NCBI GenBank assembly: GCA_030248195.1
Contig: JASAND010008562.1
Span: 43,092-107,091, forward strand
DNA length: 64,000 bases
From: Trissonchulus latispiculum
Lineage: Eukaryota; Nematoda; Enoplea; Enoplida; Ironidae
Reading direction: 5' to 3'
Position 1 is the first letter of the stretch. Every line of letters begins with the position of its first letter. Of the stretch, positions 13,121 to 25,300 are shown in pieces. Both the position numbers and the translations under genes were made by a program. Under the pieces are notes generated by a model. It searched no databases and was not told the origin of the DNA. It saw only the letters and a program-made list of their open reading frames with translations.

Positions 13121-13366
13121 GTACATGGTACAAAATTGGTTTTGCAAGTGAAGAAACGATATCAGTTTGTCATCATGATTCTGCTGGTTGCTTTCTTTAC
13201 AACTGGCGCATGTATCGTTGTCAAGATGACCCTAAGATATAATAACAAAGAAAAATATGTGGAAGTGAAGTTTGTCGACCATCAAAACTTCCCAGCTGTA
13301 ACCGTGTGTGATTATAATCCCTTTTTTAAGATGAGCTTATTCTGGAGTGACATTGCAAAATATTGG
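13121..13366 (+). CDS. Channel exon 1 (of those found): HG motif, TM1, FPAVTVC
   Basis: The acceptor ends TTATAATTTAG and the donor is GTATGT at 13,367. The exon encodes VHGTKL, the conserved HG gating element, then a hydrophobic segment (FVIMILLVAFFTTGACIVV) that is TM1, and FPAVTVCDYNPF, the family signature after TM1. It ends in phase 0 at KYW. The HG so near the acceptor means the cytoplasmic tail is on an earlier exon. Confidence 0.88.
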
Positions 13367-16300
13367 GTATGTATAAACTGATTGCTTTCAACTGTTGCTT
13401 GAAAAAACCAGTATATTATCTGTGTAAACCCACTACTTGCAAGTATCAAAGAAACGATTGCAAACCCCAAGACATAGTAGCATTGCCCATGGTAGGTTGT
13501 AAACATTAGCATACGGAACTCACAGAAATATCATAACATTTGAAGTGTTTTGCGAAGATTGAATTGTAATTGACATATTGCCATTTGTGTAATTCTAGTA
13601 TAATCTGCGCACTGTGCATGTTGCTAAAGCCGACGACATCATACCCATTCAACGAACGCAGAAATATTTGCAACCAGTCAAAGATCCAACAGGTTGACAC
13701 AAACTACTTCTATAAAAGACTGAGAGTACCAGACTTGGTAACTCAATTCATTGGGGTTGTGCTACCAAGGAGTTCAGCTGTGCCATTATCTGTAGTTATT
13801 CGGTTTAACCAGATGGACGTCTTGGGTATTGTAGGAAACTAAGTGCCTTTGAAATCTGTGCTCAGGAAAGACCAGTCTATGTGCCATAAAAGCCATAGTG
13901 TTTTTCTTATCTATCTTGTCTCAGGTAAATGCCCTGATGAATGGATTTCTGGCGACAGGGCCTGCTATTTTAAAGCTAGAGAAAGTGACAAAGTCTCTGC
14001 AGCTATACAGATTGGCTCAGATTTGGTACTGACAGCATCACAGTCAAGTCAACTGTGTGAGAGATTGCATCCAGATGCTCGTCTTCCAGTATTCGCGGAC
14101 GCCAAGCAGTTGGCTGAATTCCATGATATAGCGTAAGAGAAGAGCATATGAAATAATTAGTAGTGTGTCAAACGTACCATCAGTTTTACATTTATACTAT
14201 TATCGCGTGGCTTCTCCCTAATAGTAAGAGACTGCCAGGGCAATACAGTGCAGCAATGCAGCAATAAGCTGTCAGAGCAATTTAATTGTACATTGCAAAT
14301 GATAGAAGTGTACAGAGATACATAGCCCAATCCAGAGCATCCAGAGTATGCCCTGAATATCGCGGAACATCGTAACTGATCTGTCTAGGAATTTATTTTT
14401 AAAATGTTTAGACCAGTTTTGTGAAGTACCTATCTGTAGTTTGTGATCTTTGACTTTGGCTGCAACTAGCTTAGTTTTCGGCATGCATCGACGTGTATCG
14501 ACTTTGGTTACGGCTTTCTCTCAGTGCAGATTAGTGTTGTTGACCGGCCGGGTGGAAAACGGCCAGCCGGCGGCCGGCCGCCGGCCGGCCGGCCGTTGAC
14601 CGGCCGGCCAAGAGGTGCACTCGGCCGGACGGCCGGCCGTTTCAGGCCGGCCAGCCGGCCTTTGAACGGCCGGTAAACGGCCGGCCGCGCTTATATTTCA
14701 GCGGTTTATCAAAATTTTCTCAGCAAATGGATTTTAAGTTGTGCTGATACATTTTCATATCTTGATTTCTTATTCTGGCACTCATGGGTCAGCATTCCGG
14801 CCATTTTTTGCCTTTGATTCGTCAGCCGGCCGTTTTTGGCTGGTTGGGCCGTCGAACGGCCGGCCGGCCGGCCGGTTCTGGCCGGCGGGGCGGTCGGCCG
14901 GCCTGCCTTTTTGGGCGGGCCGGCCGGCCATCTTCCTATGGTCGGCCGGCCGGTAACGGCCGGCCGACGAAAATTTCGGCCGGTCAACAACACTAGTGCA
15001 GATTAACAAATATTTGAGAGCACTGCTGGCAGTACAACAACTTACACTTGTATGACTATTACATACAACAGTTAACGCTAGTGTATCTCAGTTTTTCATA
15101 AAATTTTTATATAGCATAATCGATTAAGTTTAGGTTGTTTACCTATTTTAGGGCTGCCTTTGGAGCGCTTGGAAAGACTATGTATCTTGGTTTTTATAAG
15201 AGACCTAATGCAACTGCGTTTAGTTTATTTCGTTCACCTCTGAAATGTTTACCACGGTAAAGACGACATTGCTGTACTTTTTTTATTTGATGAAAAGTTC
15301 CCAAGAATAATATTAATCTTGCATGCTGTAGTAGGACCAAGTGCTGACAGAAAACTCGAAAAGCACTATGCAGTGATTTTAGTAACAAAGGAACGCGAAT
15401 TGAAGTCCACTTTTCGACTCCAATTTTCTATAGGTAACTAAGATCTTGCATGTCAAGCTTACAGCCCCTGTGTAAGAATAGGAGCTTTGGCTTGGGATCA
15501 AATACAAAATATTATGTAATTTTATTATGTATGGTTGTTTTTGGTAGCATATATATCTATATGTGATATTGAGGGTGTTGTTTTAAAGAGATGGTATATT
15601 TTATTTATTTTTTTGGGAATACTAGTGGGGCGAATAGTAAAAATGTTGCAAAAGCCAGAAATAGCTTCGTTCAATAAAGTTTGAATGCCTTTTCAATTAG
15701 TAATCGGTTTTTATGCTAATTAATTGAGGGAGGCGGGCGGGGGGATTGTTGGTGTTATTGTTTGCAAGTTTGTCAGCGAAAAATTATTGGATTAGAAGTT
15801 TCCCAATTCAAAGAAACATTATTCGCTAGGCTAGTAAAAGTAAAAACCAAAATTGCCAATTTAAATTTACACAAAGTCTAATGTTGGAATTTACAACTTT
15901 CATGTCCTAGTACTCGGCCTTCTTTCCGACTCCCCTTTCTGCAGGCTATATTTCCTCCTACACCGCGAATAGTCTTTGTAGACATTTGCCATATTAGGCA
16001 CTATTGATCTGCGGGTGACAGCCGCAGTCGCCTACGAGCTCGACTATGGTAGCCAGGGTTTGACTAAAAAACACTAAGTCAGTGCTGCCGGGGGTCATGT
16101 TTTCAATCCATGATCTTCGCCCACCCGCTTCTTGTCCACCACATGAACTACGGAGGGCAGCATTATAAATGTCCCTAAAGAGAACCGTTATTGCTGGGCA
16201 CCAAGGTAAAAATGAAAAATTAGTAGCCGTTCCATTTCGTTCACAGCGGCAGTGGCTATTGTATTTAAACCTCTAATTTTTCCAAATTCGTTAAGTCCCT

Positions 16301-19300
16301 TGTATTTCTGAATCTAACAAAATTTCCATTGCTATTAGTATGTAATTTCATTTAATTTATTTCGTACTTTGCTTAACTTAATTCGCGAATTACGTTTTAG
16401 CTACATCGTTCTGAACAACGAACACAATGTAAAACGCTTACTAGCATATAAACCAGTAATATCCTTCGGAACTTCATCAGATCTAAAATCAGTTGCAGCA
16501 ACGACTGTTGGAAGATTTTTCTTAAACCAGTCCGAAGTACTCTGCCAAATTCAACACAACGGACATGCAGTTTGTGCTAAAAATGGTATGTTGGATGAAA
16601 TAATGCTTTAGTGGTTTTATCCAAACAGTTTGAAAGTATGCGCAAGAACCACATTCTGCACTCTGGAAAAGGCGAGATGCACTGTAAGACAACATGGAAT
16701 TAATAAATTTGTCTTGGACTCAAGTTTTTCCAGAGTAGTCTTTGTTGGGAAGGTTCGCGTTGACGGTGTAGTGTTGCGGATACGGTGACTGATGATTTCA
16801 TATTGTAATAACGCGTCTAACCGGAGTCTAATCGGACATTTAAATTTTATAGCTTTCTATACCCGGTAAAACTGGTTATAACTCCGGACAAACCTTTAAT
16901 TGCCAACCTCTAATCTAGCATATACAGTGCTGAGGATGTCGTTATAATAGTGTCTAAAATTAGCTCATTTCTCTTCGAATAGACTCAAATGTTTGCTATA
17001 CTTGCAGATGATTGTTTACAACTGGCGTTTTCACTCAAATCATTAAATTATTTCAGGGATGTTATCATTCTAAGCTCATTTTTCTTTCATTCTTCCTTTT
17101 TCTTTCTTCCTTTCTACACTCCAAAAAATAAAATAAGATCGTTTTCTTTCGCAGCAGCTGTTGTATCGTTTTTCAACTTTCAAGGATGACCTCGTCATGT
17201 AACATGCAAAAGTAGAAAGACTGAAATACTTTTGGCAGAAAATTTGCCGTTCATATTAAAGGCTGCAGTTTTTTGTACAACATGGTAAAGAAACTAAAAA
17301 CATTGCCACAAAATTGCAATTTTTTCAAAAATACCATTTTTAGCAATTTTCACATTTTTTCTAAATATGGCTCACAATTTTCAGGTCAAAAATCACGTAG
17401 GAAAAATGGATACCAATTGATGGCTAATGAGATACCGAAAATATTTCGTAATAAAACTTATTGCTAATAAAATAAAATAAAAAATAATCATAGTAATAGT
17501 AATCATAGTAATAATATAACAAAACCATTTTAAGCCAGATTGTTTAACCTAAAGTATTTAAGTCTTTTATGAAAAGGCTTGGTTTACTCTCGTGGTATAA
17601 AGGTGTTTGTTTTGTTTTTAGCAAGGGACACCTTATGGATTGGCGACATGGGAGACATTCTAATGGGTGTGCAAGCAACAAGACACCTGCATACAGAGGA
17701 CATCAATGCTTTTTTCAAGTTCTTTAGTTATACGGAATGGAGGGCAATGCTTGGAAGCTTGCAGGTACTATATTTAATAGTATCTCTAGCTAGTTTTTGT
17801 CTGAAGAAATCTAGGGGAAAGGAATTGTGAAGGAAGGTTTGAAAATATCTAATTTTAAGTGCATTCACAGATTTTTTCAAAAATGTCTCTGAAAAAGTTC
17901 CAAGTTAACCGATTTTTTCCATTTAGTCTCATAGCCTTTCATTCCTTATTTTCTTTCTTTTAAATCCTTGCAATTAACGGTTTAATTGGTGAGTTTAACT
18001 TTCTATTTGAAGAAACAAAGGCAACGTTGCTAGGCAGGGATGGAAACTGGGTCATTATGGTGACCAAGACCTACTGCGACTCATAAAATTTTACAATTGC
18101 GTGACCCAGGCCTAAATGACCCAATAGAATAACGCGACCGAGACTGACTTTACCTTAGCATGATTATCCCCTTTCGAAACATAATAACTTTCTTAATTTT
18201 TGGACGTGAAAAGAGGCCTTGAAGCTTAGAATGAGGTAGTCTACTTTTGTGATATCAGCATAACCATTTACCTTTATATTAGAGTTTAACCACAGCACCA
18301 ACTCCACGACTAGAATTGCGGAAATGTAAACAATCCCTGACTGCTAGGGAGACTTCTGCCCAGGGCCCTGCTGCATAAAAACAAACAGTGTTAGCTGTTA
18401 GACTAATATTTAACAGTGTTAGGAATTTTGTTGCATAAAGCAACTGTTAGAAACAAGCTCATTCTAACAGTCTAATAATCAGTGTAGATGTGGCGTTTAA
18501 GTGCAAATGTCGGGGCACTAATTATCAGACTGATAATCAGTGCATTTTTTTACACTCTGTTTAGTTTATTCACCAACCAATGAACCAATAACCAAAGTTA
18601 GTATAAAAGACAAGGTTAAGGCGGTGATAGTTTGCTTATTACTGTCTTTACTCTCCGTTTTTTGTGTTTTCATTGCTTTTTTGATACTTTAAGGCTAATA
18701 TAAGTTTTTTAGTTATTTAATGTAGATCCCCTTATTGCCATATTTTTACGTTCAGTTTCAGTAGCACACAATGCGAAAGCAATGAGTAAATATAATAGTA
18801 CTATTTTAATTAATTAATAGTTGAAGAACTAATTGCTTAGAAATGACTATTGTAAGAAGTTCTCAAAGCTGAGTTCAAGTGTTGGATGGGTGTAGACATA
18901 CATGTAAATCCAGCCATTGCCAGAATCAGATTCAGAAAATATTACTTAATAAACAAGGACAGTTAGAATAAAAAATTTGAATTTGTCTAAAAATTAGATT
19001 ACTGCGTCCAATAGTAAATTGAGTTAAATGCGTGAAAGTAAGTCGAAAAAATTGTTAATTCCGTATTTTATTAAAAATACAGAAAGTTAACATTGCAAAT
19101 AATTCTGCAGACTTCACTAAATTAGCTGATAGACTGTTAGCTCTAAATTATCAGTCAAAAACTAACACTGTTGAAGTATATGCAACAAACACTGTTAGAC
19201 TTTCTGTTATAACACTGTTAATTATCAGTTAACAGTGAGTTAACAGTGTTAGACTTTATGCAACAGAAACCACTGTTAAACTGATCGACTGTTAGACTGT

Positions 19301-22300
19301 TAGACTGATAAAACTTTTATGCAACAGGGCCCAGGCTGCTCTCTTATATCCGGACGGGGAGTGGGGAATAGGATTGGGGCAGGGCAGACAATAAATGGGG
19401 AAGAAGGGGGAAGTTGGATGGAAAACTGACGGAAAACGGACAGAAAAGGAATGGGGGTGAGTTGAGTTAGGAATGAAAGGGAATTAAAGGTTAGTAAAAG
19501 AATTTACAAGGGTAGTTCGGAATTAGCAGGTATCAGGCAACCCCAAAGTAGGATGGAAGTCGATCCCCAAATTTTTGATAACAACCGCTCACCACCAAGG
19601 AAACATCTCAACTAACTGGAAAGGTGAGTCATGATTAAGAGACGGAAGGTGTTTCGTAATCCAAATTGATATCAGTAAAATTTCGTGCTCAATTTTTTGC
19701 AAACCAAACATAAGCCAGTTTAGATGCAGTGTTACCATTCATGATGATTAAAAGAAAGAAAACGTTTTTGAATTTTGACGGAATAGATAGCGGTTTACTC
19801 AAAACACACATTTTCGCATCCGAAAATACACAATAAATACCAGACACTCCAGTAAAAAAATGACTAACGATTTTAAGGGGTTTGAGGAAACTTTTAGGAC
19901 GTTTTAAGGAAAAATCACGAAACAACTTAATGAAATAAAACCGGAGGGAGGCAATAGTGACTGCCTTTACTACCTACACTACATTGACATTTCTTGACAT
20001 TTGACGTTTCTAATTACATTCAGAGTGAGAATAGCATAAAGGGAATTAGATGAAAACTAATTCTAAGGAAGAAATAGAACTATAACTTAGTTTGCATCCA
20101 TTTAATCTCCCCAATTTTCATGTTTCTCCAGATAGCTGATTTATAAATTTAATTGTACTGTTTATAAGACAATAGGGATGAAATTTGCTTTTGCTAGAAA
20201 AAACTGCCCAGGCCAAATTTGATGTTAAGTATGGATGGCATTTATGTATAGTTTCGATTCATAAATAAATCTTAAATAGTTTCAAACACTCAAATTCTGA
20301 CTAAATGGTAACCAAATCGATTAAACATTTGTAAATTAATGGGAAATGTTAGGTGATTGCGATTTTTTGTTTTCTGAAAAGTAGTTTTCACGTAAACTAT
20401 CGTTTACTCCTCACTATAATGGTTCGATCTGTTTAGATATTGTAGTGTTTTACGAAAAGATTGCAGTTATCGCTCGTTAGCGACATTAGATATCTGGTGT
20501 CTACGTTCGAGGAATCCAGTTTGGTGTTATACGAAAGGTGAAGGCTATCCTATCTTGTTTCAGGCAGTTTATCCCGACGACTTTGAGATCCTAAGTTCAA
20601 TGATTACTAGTGAATATGAGAAGCCTGATACACCAGTGTATGCTCGCTCTGAATTCTTCAAAATTGTAAAGTCATGTACAATCAGCCATGCTTCCAACTG
20701 TATGGACTGGTAAATCTGTTTACGCTTTTCTTGATGGAAGAACAACTTTATATTACATTGCTTTGATCTCACTAATTTGTAATGTACTGATACTGAACGT
20801 GAGCTCAGTTATGCGCTTTAAAATTGCTCTGAGCTGGCTTAAGGTGCCGATTCGGGTAGTTGCAACAAACTTTGAAAGACTTTAAATTTGCGTTAAACTT
20901 TATCTTTTTAAACCTTAACCTGATGATGATGATCACAAGTAGTTGGAGCACATCTGCATTAATTCTGCCGTTCGACTTGGAGAAGCGATGACACGAAAAT
21001 AAATTTTGAACTATGAAGTTTTTGAAGTATGGCAAACTTAAAGAAAATCGACCGGTTCAGGCATAAAAAGAATTGTTGCCGAGGGAGGCATAAAAAGAAG
21101 CGTCTTCCGGAGAGCTATTCTTATTGAAATTGTCAGTGAACAAACATGCTCGATATGCTCAGTAAAATGTACATTTTGTCTTTTTTCAAAACTCTAAAGT
21201 TTGGATCCTTAGTTCTCCTCAACAAATGAACGGAAAACAATGAAAAACATCACTTGGCAATTGTTCAAAAAACCTGTGTGCAAAGCTGATTTCAAATGGC
21301 TTACATAAGTTCAAAGAAATCTATGTTCAAAACAACACCGTTGCCATTTTCAAGATTTCACATTTTCGTTCAGTGGTTCTTAGACAAGGATTTTGCAGAG
21401 AGTTTCCATAAGGCGTAGCATGCCTGGAGTACAAATTCGGGCAACACTTGATCCATCGACAATGTAACAGAGACGATTTACCATTAATACGGCTATGGAT
21501 TTTCTAACTTTGAGAAGAACTCGTGTTATATTTGTACTTGTAAATAGCTTCAATCGAAGATTCTAATTTGCATAATAATTAGGAACTTCACAAATTTCTA
21601 TGATCCCTACCAAGGAGACTGCCATACATTGGAGACACACAGACTTGTACCTGCCGGAGAAGGAACGGGTAAGCCAAGGCCATAAAATCCACTTGTAATT
21701 AAGGTTGAACGATAAACATATAGTTAAATCATTACATGCTGAAATTAATTAGTTTGATTAATAACTAAACTTAATTACATACTGCGTATTGTTGTAAAGG
21801 TCTAGGACAGATTAATCTATTTTTCGATTCCAGTTCATGATCCAGTGTATTCTGTCATTGCTGACTAATACCAACAGTACATAATTATAAGAGTATGCCA
21901 CTAGGCAAGCTCTATGTTATCAGAGCAAAAACTATGCTCTGCACGCTAACGGCCCACCCCCCCGCAAATCAGAGCCTAGTGACCCCCCACCCCGCAAATC
22001 AGTACCTAGTCGAAACGGGGGTACGCTCACTCGCTCTATGTTTTTGTGCTTAAGCTCGAAAACACAAGCAGTGCGTGCGCGAATTTTGTGCCTGCTTCGA
22101 GCTTTAGAACATAAACATAGCGCTCAAAATTTTTTGAAGTGATGGGTCTGATTTGCGGGGGGGGGGTGGGCCGTTAGCGAGCAGAGCATAGTTCTTGCTC
22201 TGATAACATAGAGTGTGCCTAGTGGCACACTCTTATATTATGTACTCTTGCTAATTAGGTTCATTTCATCAGTTAACATCGCACGGTTCAACTGATTTTC

Positions 22301-25300
22301 ATAAATTGACTGAAGCCGTACGTGTGCATTATGCATTATGAATTTTAGGTTTACGACTTTTGCTAAATGCTAGCGCACCAAGCATTTTTGACATCAAAGA
22401 AAACGTGGGAACCAAGTTAATAATACACGATAGAAGCTCCGATCCAATTCCGATGGTGCATGGCTACGTTATATCGCCGCGAACGCTTTCATCATTTTTT
22501 GCAACATATGTAAGCTTGACATACCCTAGCGGTACTTTAAATAAAGAATTCACGAGACAGCAACGTTGTTCAATTTTTTACTAACTTCCTTGATCTATGA
22601 TATCGTAATGAAGCGATTTAAATTGCTAATTATAAACATCAGTTTAGAGGCTAGAAAGAAGGCTTCCATTACAAGAGAGTGACTGCTCCCTCAAACAATC
22701 GAGCGCCGACAACTATGCTTCCAAATTCACACCAGAGGTATTGGTTAATGTTGCATTCTGTTTTTTGTTGAAATACCTTCTTTTAACCTGCTAAATTATA
22801 ATTTAATTATAACGGGCTAGAAGAACTATTAAGCTATCCATGATCTATCATAGAAATAATCTTGTGCCTGTGTTAAGATACTTATGAATGCGTCGTGCGT
22901 GACGAAAACTCTAATAATTAAAGTGTGCCCAAACACCATGATACCTGCCGATTGCTATTCCAAAAAATTCTGAAGGCTGAAAAACTGGAAAACTGGACTA
23001 CTTTGAACGGAAAAGACCATTGTTCATTACTATTAGGAATGTTGAGTAAAGGTAATCGATAGAACAGCCGCTAATTCACGGATCCACAAGGGATACAAAG
23101 GAGTCAATAAAATATCAGTCCAAAACGTGAATACCCAAAACAACGTTCACCTTTCTTCCGTTACCGGTTTCGGGTGGTTCTCACACCCTTCTTCAGACGG
23201 ATCCTTTCCATTCTGCGGTCGAATGGAAATGGGAAGGTCGGGGATTACGTTATTGATTGGGAGGCTGGGCGGGACCGCGATGTAAATGTCCGGCGGGCTT
23301 CAAATTTTGGGGATAAAGTTCTGTCTGAGGCCTATGGAGTGGGGAAGGACTGTAGCACAAATGTTTGGGGGGCTTCAGGAGGCTCAGGACGGTTTTCAAC
23401 AGAATGGATGCTAGTAAACTCGGACCCGGGGGCGGGGACTTGTTGAAACGCAGGATATGTTCCCAATTGATTCCAAAAGGATAGTCAGTAAAACGTTGGC
23501 TGATCCATTGTTTTTCTTTCTTCTTTCTACATGCTTTTTCCTCGGCAAAGTCAACAACTGTTACACTTAAGTCCTTCAGATCGTGGATGTGGTTTCTAAA
23601 ATCACAAGATAAAGGTTTACTAGCATCCATTTTGCGGATATCGTGTCTGTGGCCATGGAATCGTTGGGAGAGGTAATTTCCACTTTCCCCCACATACTGC
23701 GATGGACACTCATCTATCTCCGCCAAGTACACAATTCCGGTACTTTTACAGTCAAAACTGCCCCTTAGCCCGGCGTAACCTCAAAATGCAGCAGAAACTG
23801 TGTTCTCTGCCCAGCCATCAAGGAAGTGAGCTCATTTAAGAGCTCTGTCACTGAATTACAACACCCAAATCTTGTGATTTTAGAAACCACAACCACGATT
23901 TGAAGGACTTAAGAGTAAAAGTTATTGACTTTGCCGAAGAAGAAACGTGTAGAAAGAAGAAAGTAAAACAATGGATCAGCCAACTTTTTACTTACTATCG
24001 TTTTGGAATCAGTTGGGATCATACCCTGCGTTTCAACAAGTCCCCGCCCCCGGGTCTGAATTTACTAGCATCCATTCTGTTGAAAACCGTCCTGAGCCTC
24101 CTGAAGCCCCCGAATATTTGTGCCACAGTCCCTGCCCACTCCCCATGCCCCCCAGGACAGAACTTTATCCCCAAATTGTGAAACCCCCTGACATTTACAT
24201 CGCAGTCCCGCCCAGCCTCCCAATAAACAACTTTATCCCCGACCTTCCCATTTCCTGAAATTTTGCGGCGCCGAAGGGACAGGATCCGTCTGAAGAAGGG
24301 TGTGAGAGCCACCCGAAACCGGTAACGGAAGAAAGGTGAACGTTGTTTTGGATATTCACGTTTTGGACTGATATTTTATTAAGAATGTTGAATGATAGGT
24401 ATTTTCTGCCAACACGTTTAATGTTTTTTCGTTTCAACGTGCATTAGGATGTATCAATATTGACTACACACTATTTTTGTAGAGTTTGAATGAACACTGT
24501 CTCACTGTGTTTAGGTATGTCATCAGGTTTAGTGTTTGCAGGTCTGCTATCTTGGATGCTACCAAGTCAATCTGATTAATACATGTAACTGTTACGATGA
24601 ACGAATTCCTATACCACCGGAGTCAGCACAAAATCGTAGCATCCTAAACTGCCTCAGAAACATCTCAAAATGTATTCGTTGATTATATTTGTTGCTATTT
24701 TGTAGAATATTTACAATCAGTTGATCTGTGTATTAATACGAGTTAGAAAGTTTCTTTCAACTACTTAAGTTCAAAATCAACTTAAAATTGTTCCAAAACT
24801 AAACTCGGCATAACGAGAACTAAATTCGTCTCAGATTAAGTAAAATGGTCAGTTCTGTCAGTATTATTATATTGTCTTTATTTTTCAAATGTTTAAATAG
24901 TACTATTTTGATATTTCTTAATAGGGCCTTGCTTGTGGTCAGTTGGTTCCTTTGAAGATTCGTCTGCAGCGTGGTTTAAACATTGCAGCTGCTTGTGGCC
25001 TTGTCGGTTTGTCTCTTAGTGTAGTCTGAAACTGTAGTCGTGTTTTAAATGTTAATGTTTAGAAAAGACAGTATTCCACTGTCATCCGTTATGACCTGTG
25101 ATCTCCATGTAATAAAACATAGGAACTGGCTTGAAAAAGTGGTGACTCCGACTGCGCGAACCAAGCTGAAAATAGATGAAAATTTTTCTAAAATACTTAA
25201 GCTAACGTTATGTGCCAAACCCAGCAAATCTAGTCCAATCCCGTTACCAAATAGGATGCTTCTCTTTTGGCGACTCTGCAATGTCATTTTTAAAAGTGAG

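Larger units (their letters stand above)
23105..24390. mobile_element. Inverted pair of Penelope-like retroelement 3' ends
   Basis: The outer 110 bp are inverted copies (23,105-23,215 and 24,286-24,390), sharing AATATCAGTCCAAAACGTGA and CAACGTTCACCTTTCTTCCG in opposite orientation. Each arm encodes part of a GIY-YIG endonuclease reading outward, followed by a Pro-rich tail and a hammerhead-like motif. The reverse transcriptase is missing from both. Penelope-like elements are known for C-terminal GIY-YIG domains, 5' truncation and head-to-head arrangements. Confidence 0.8.
22738..24541 (+). other. Intron 10 of the channel gene, with two inverted Penelope 3' ends
   Basis: Bounded by GTATTG and TGTTTGCAG. 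About 1.3 kb of it (23,105-24,390) is a head-to-head pair of Penelope-like element 3' ends. The rest is AT-rich without features. Confidence 0.75.

Noticed and set aside
13570..13842. 90-codon frame over channel exon 2
   Set aside because: It is in another frame from the phase-consistent exon and has no DEG/ENaC match.
14709..15009. Several 70-95 codon frames rich in Gly, Arg and Pro
   Set aside because: All fall inside the GGCCGG-rich MITE and reflect its composition.
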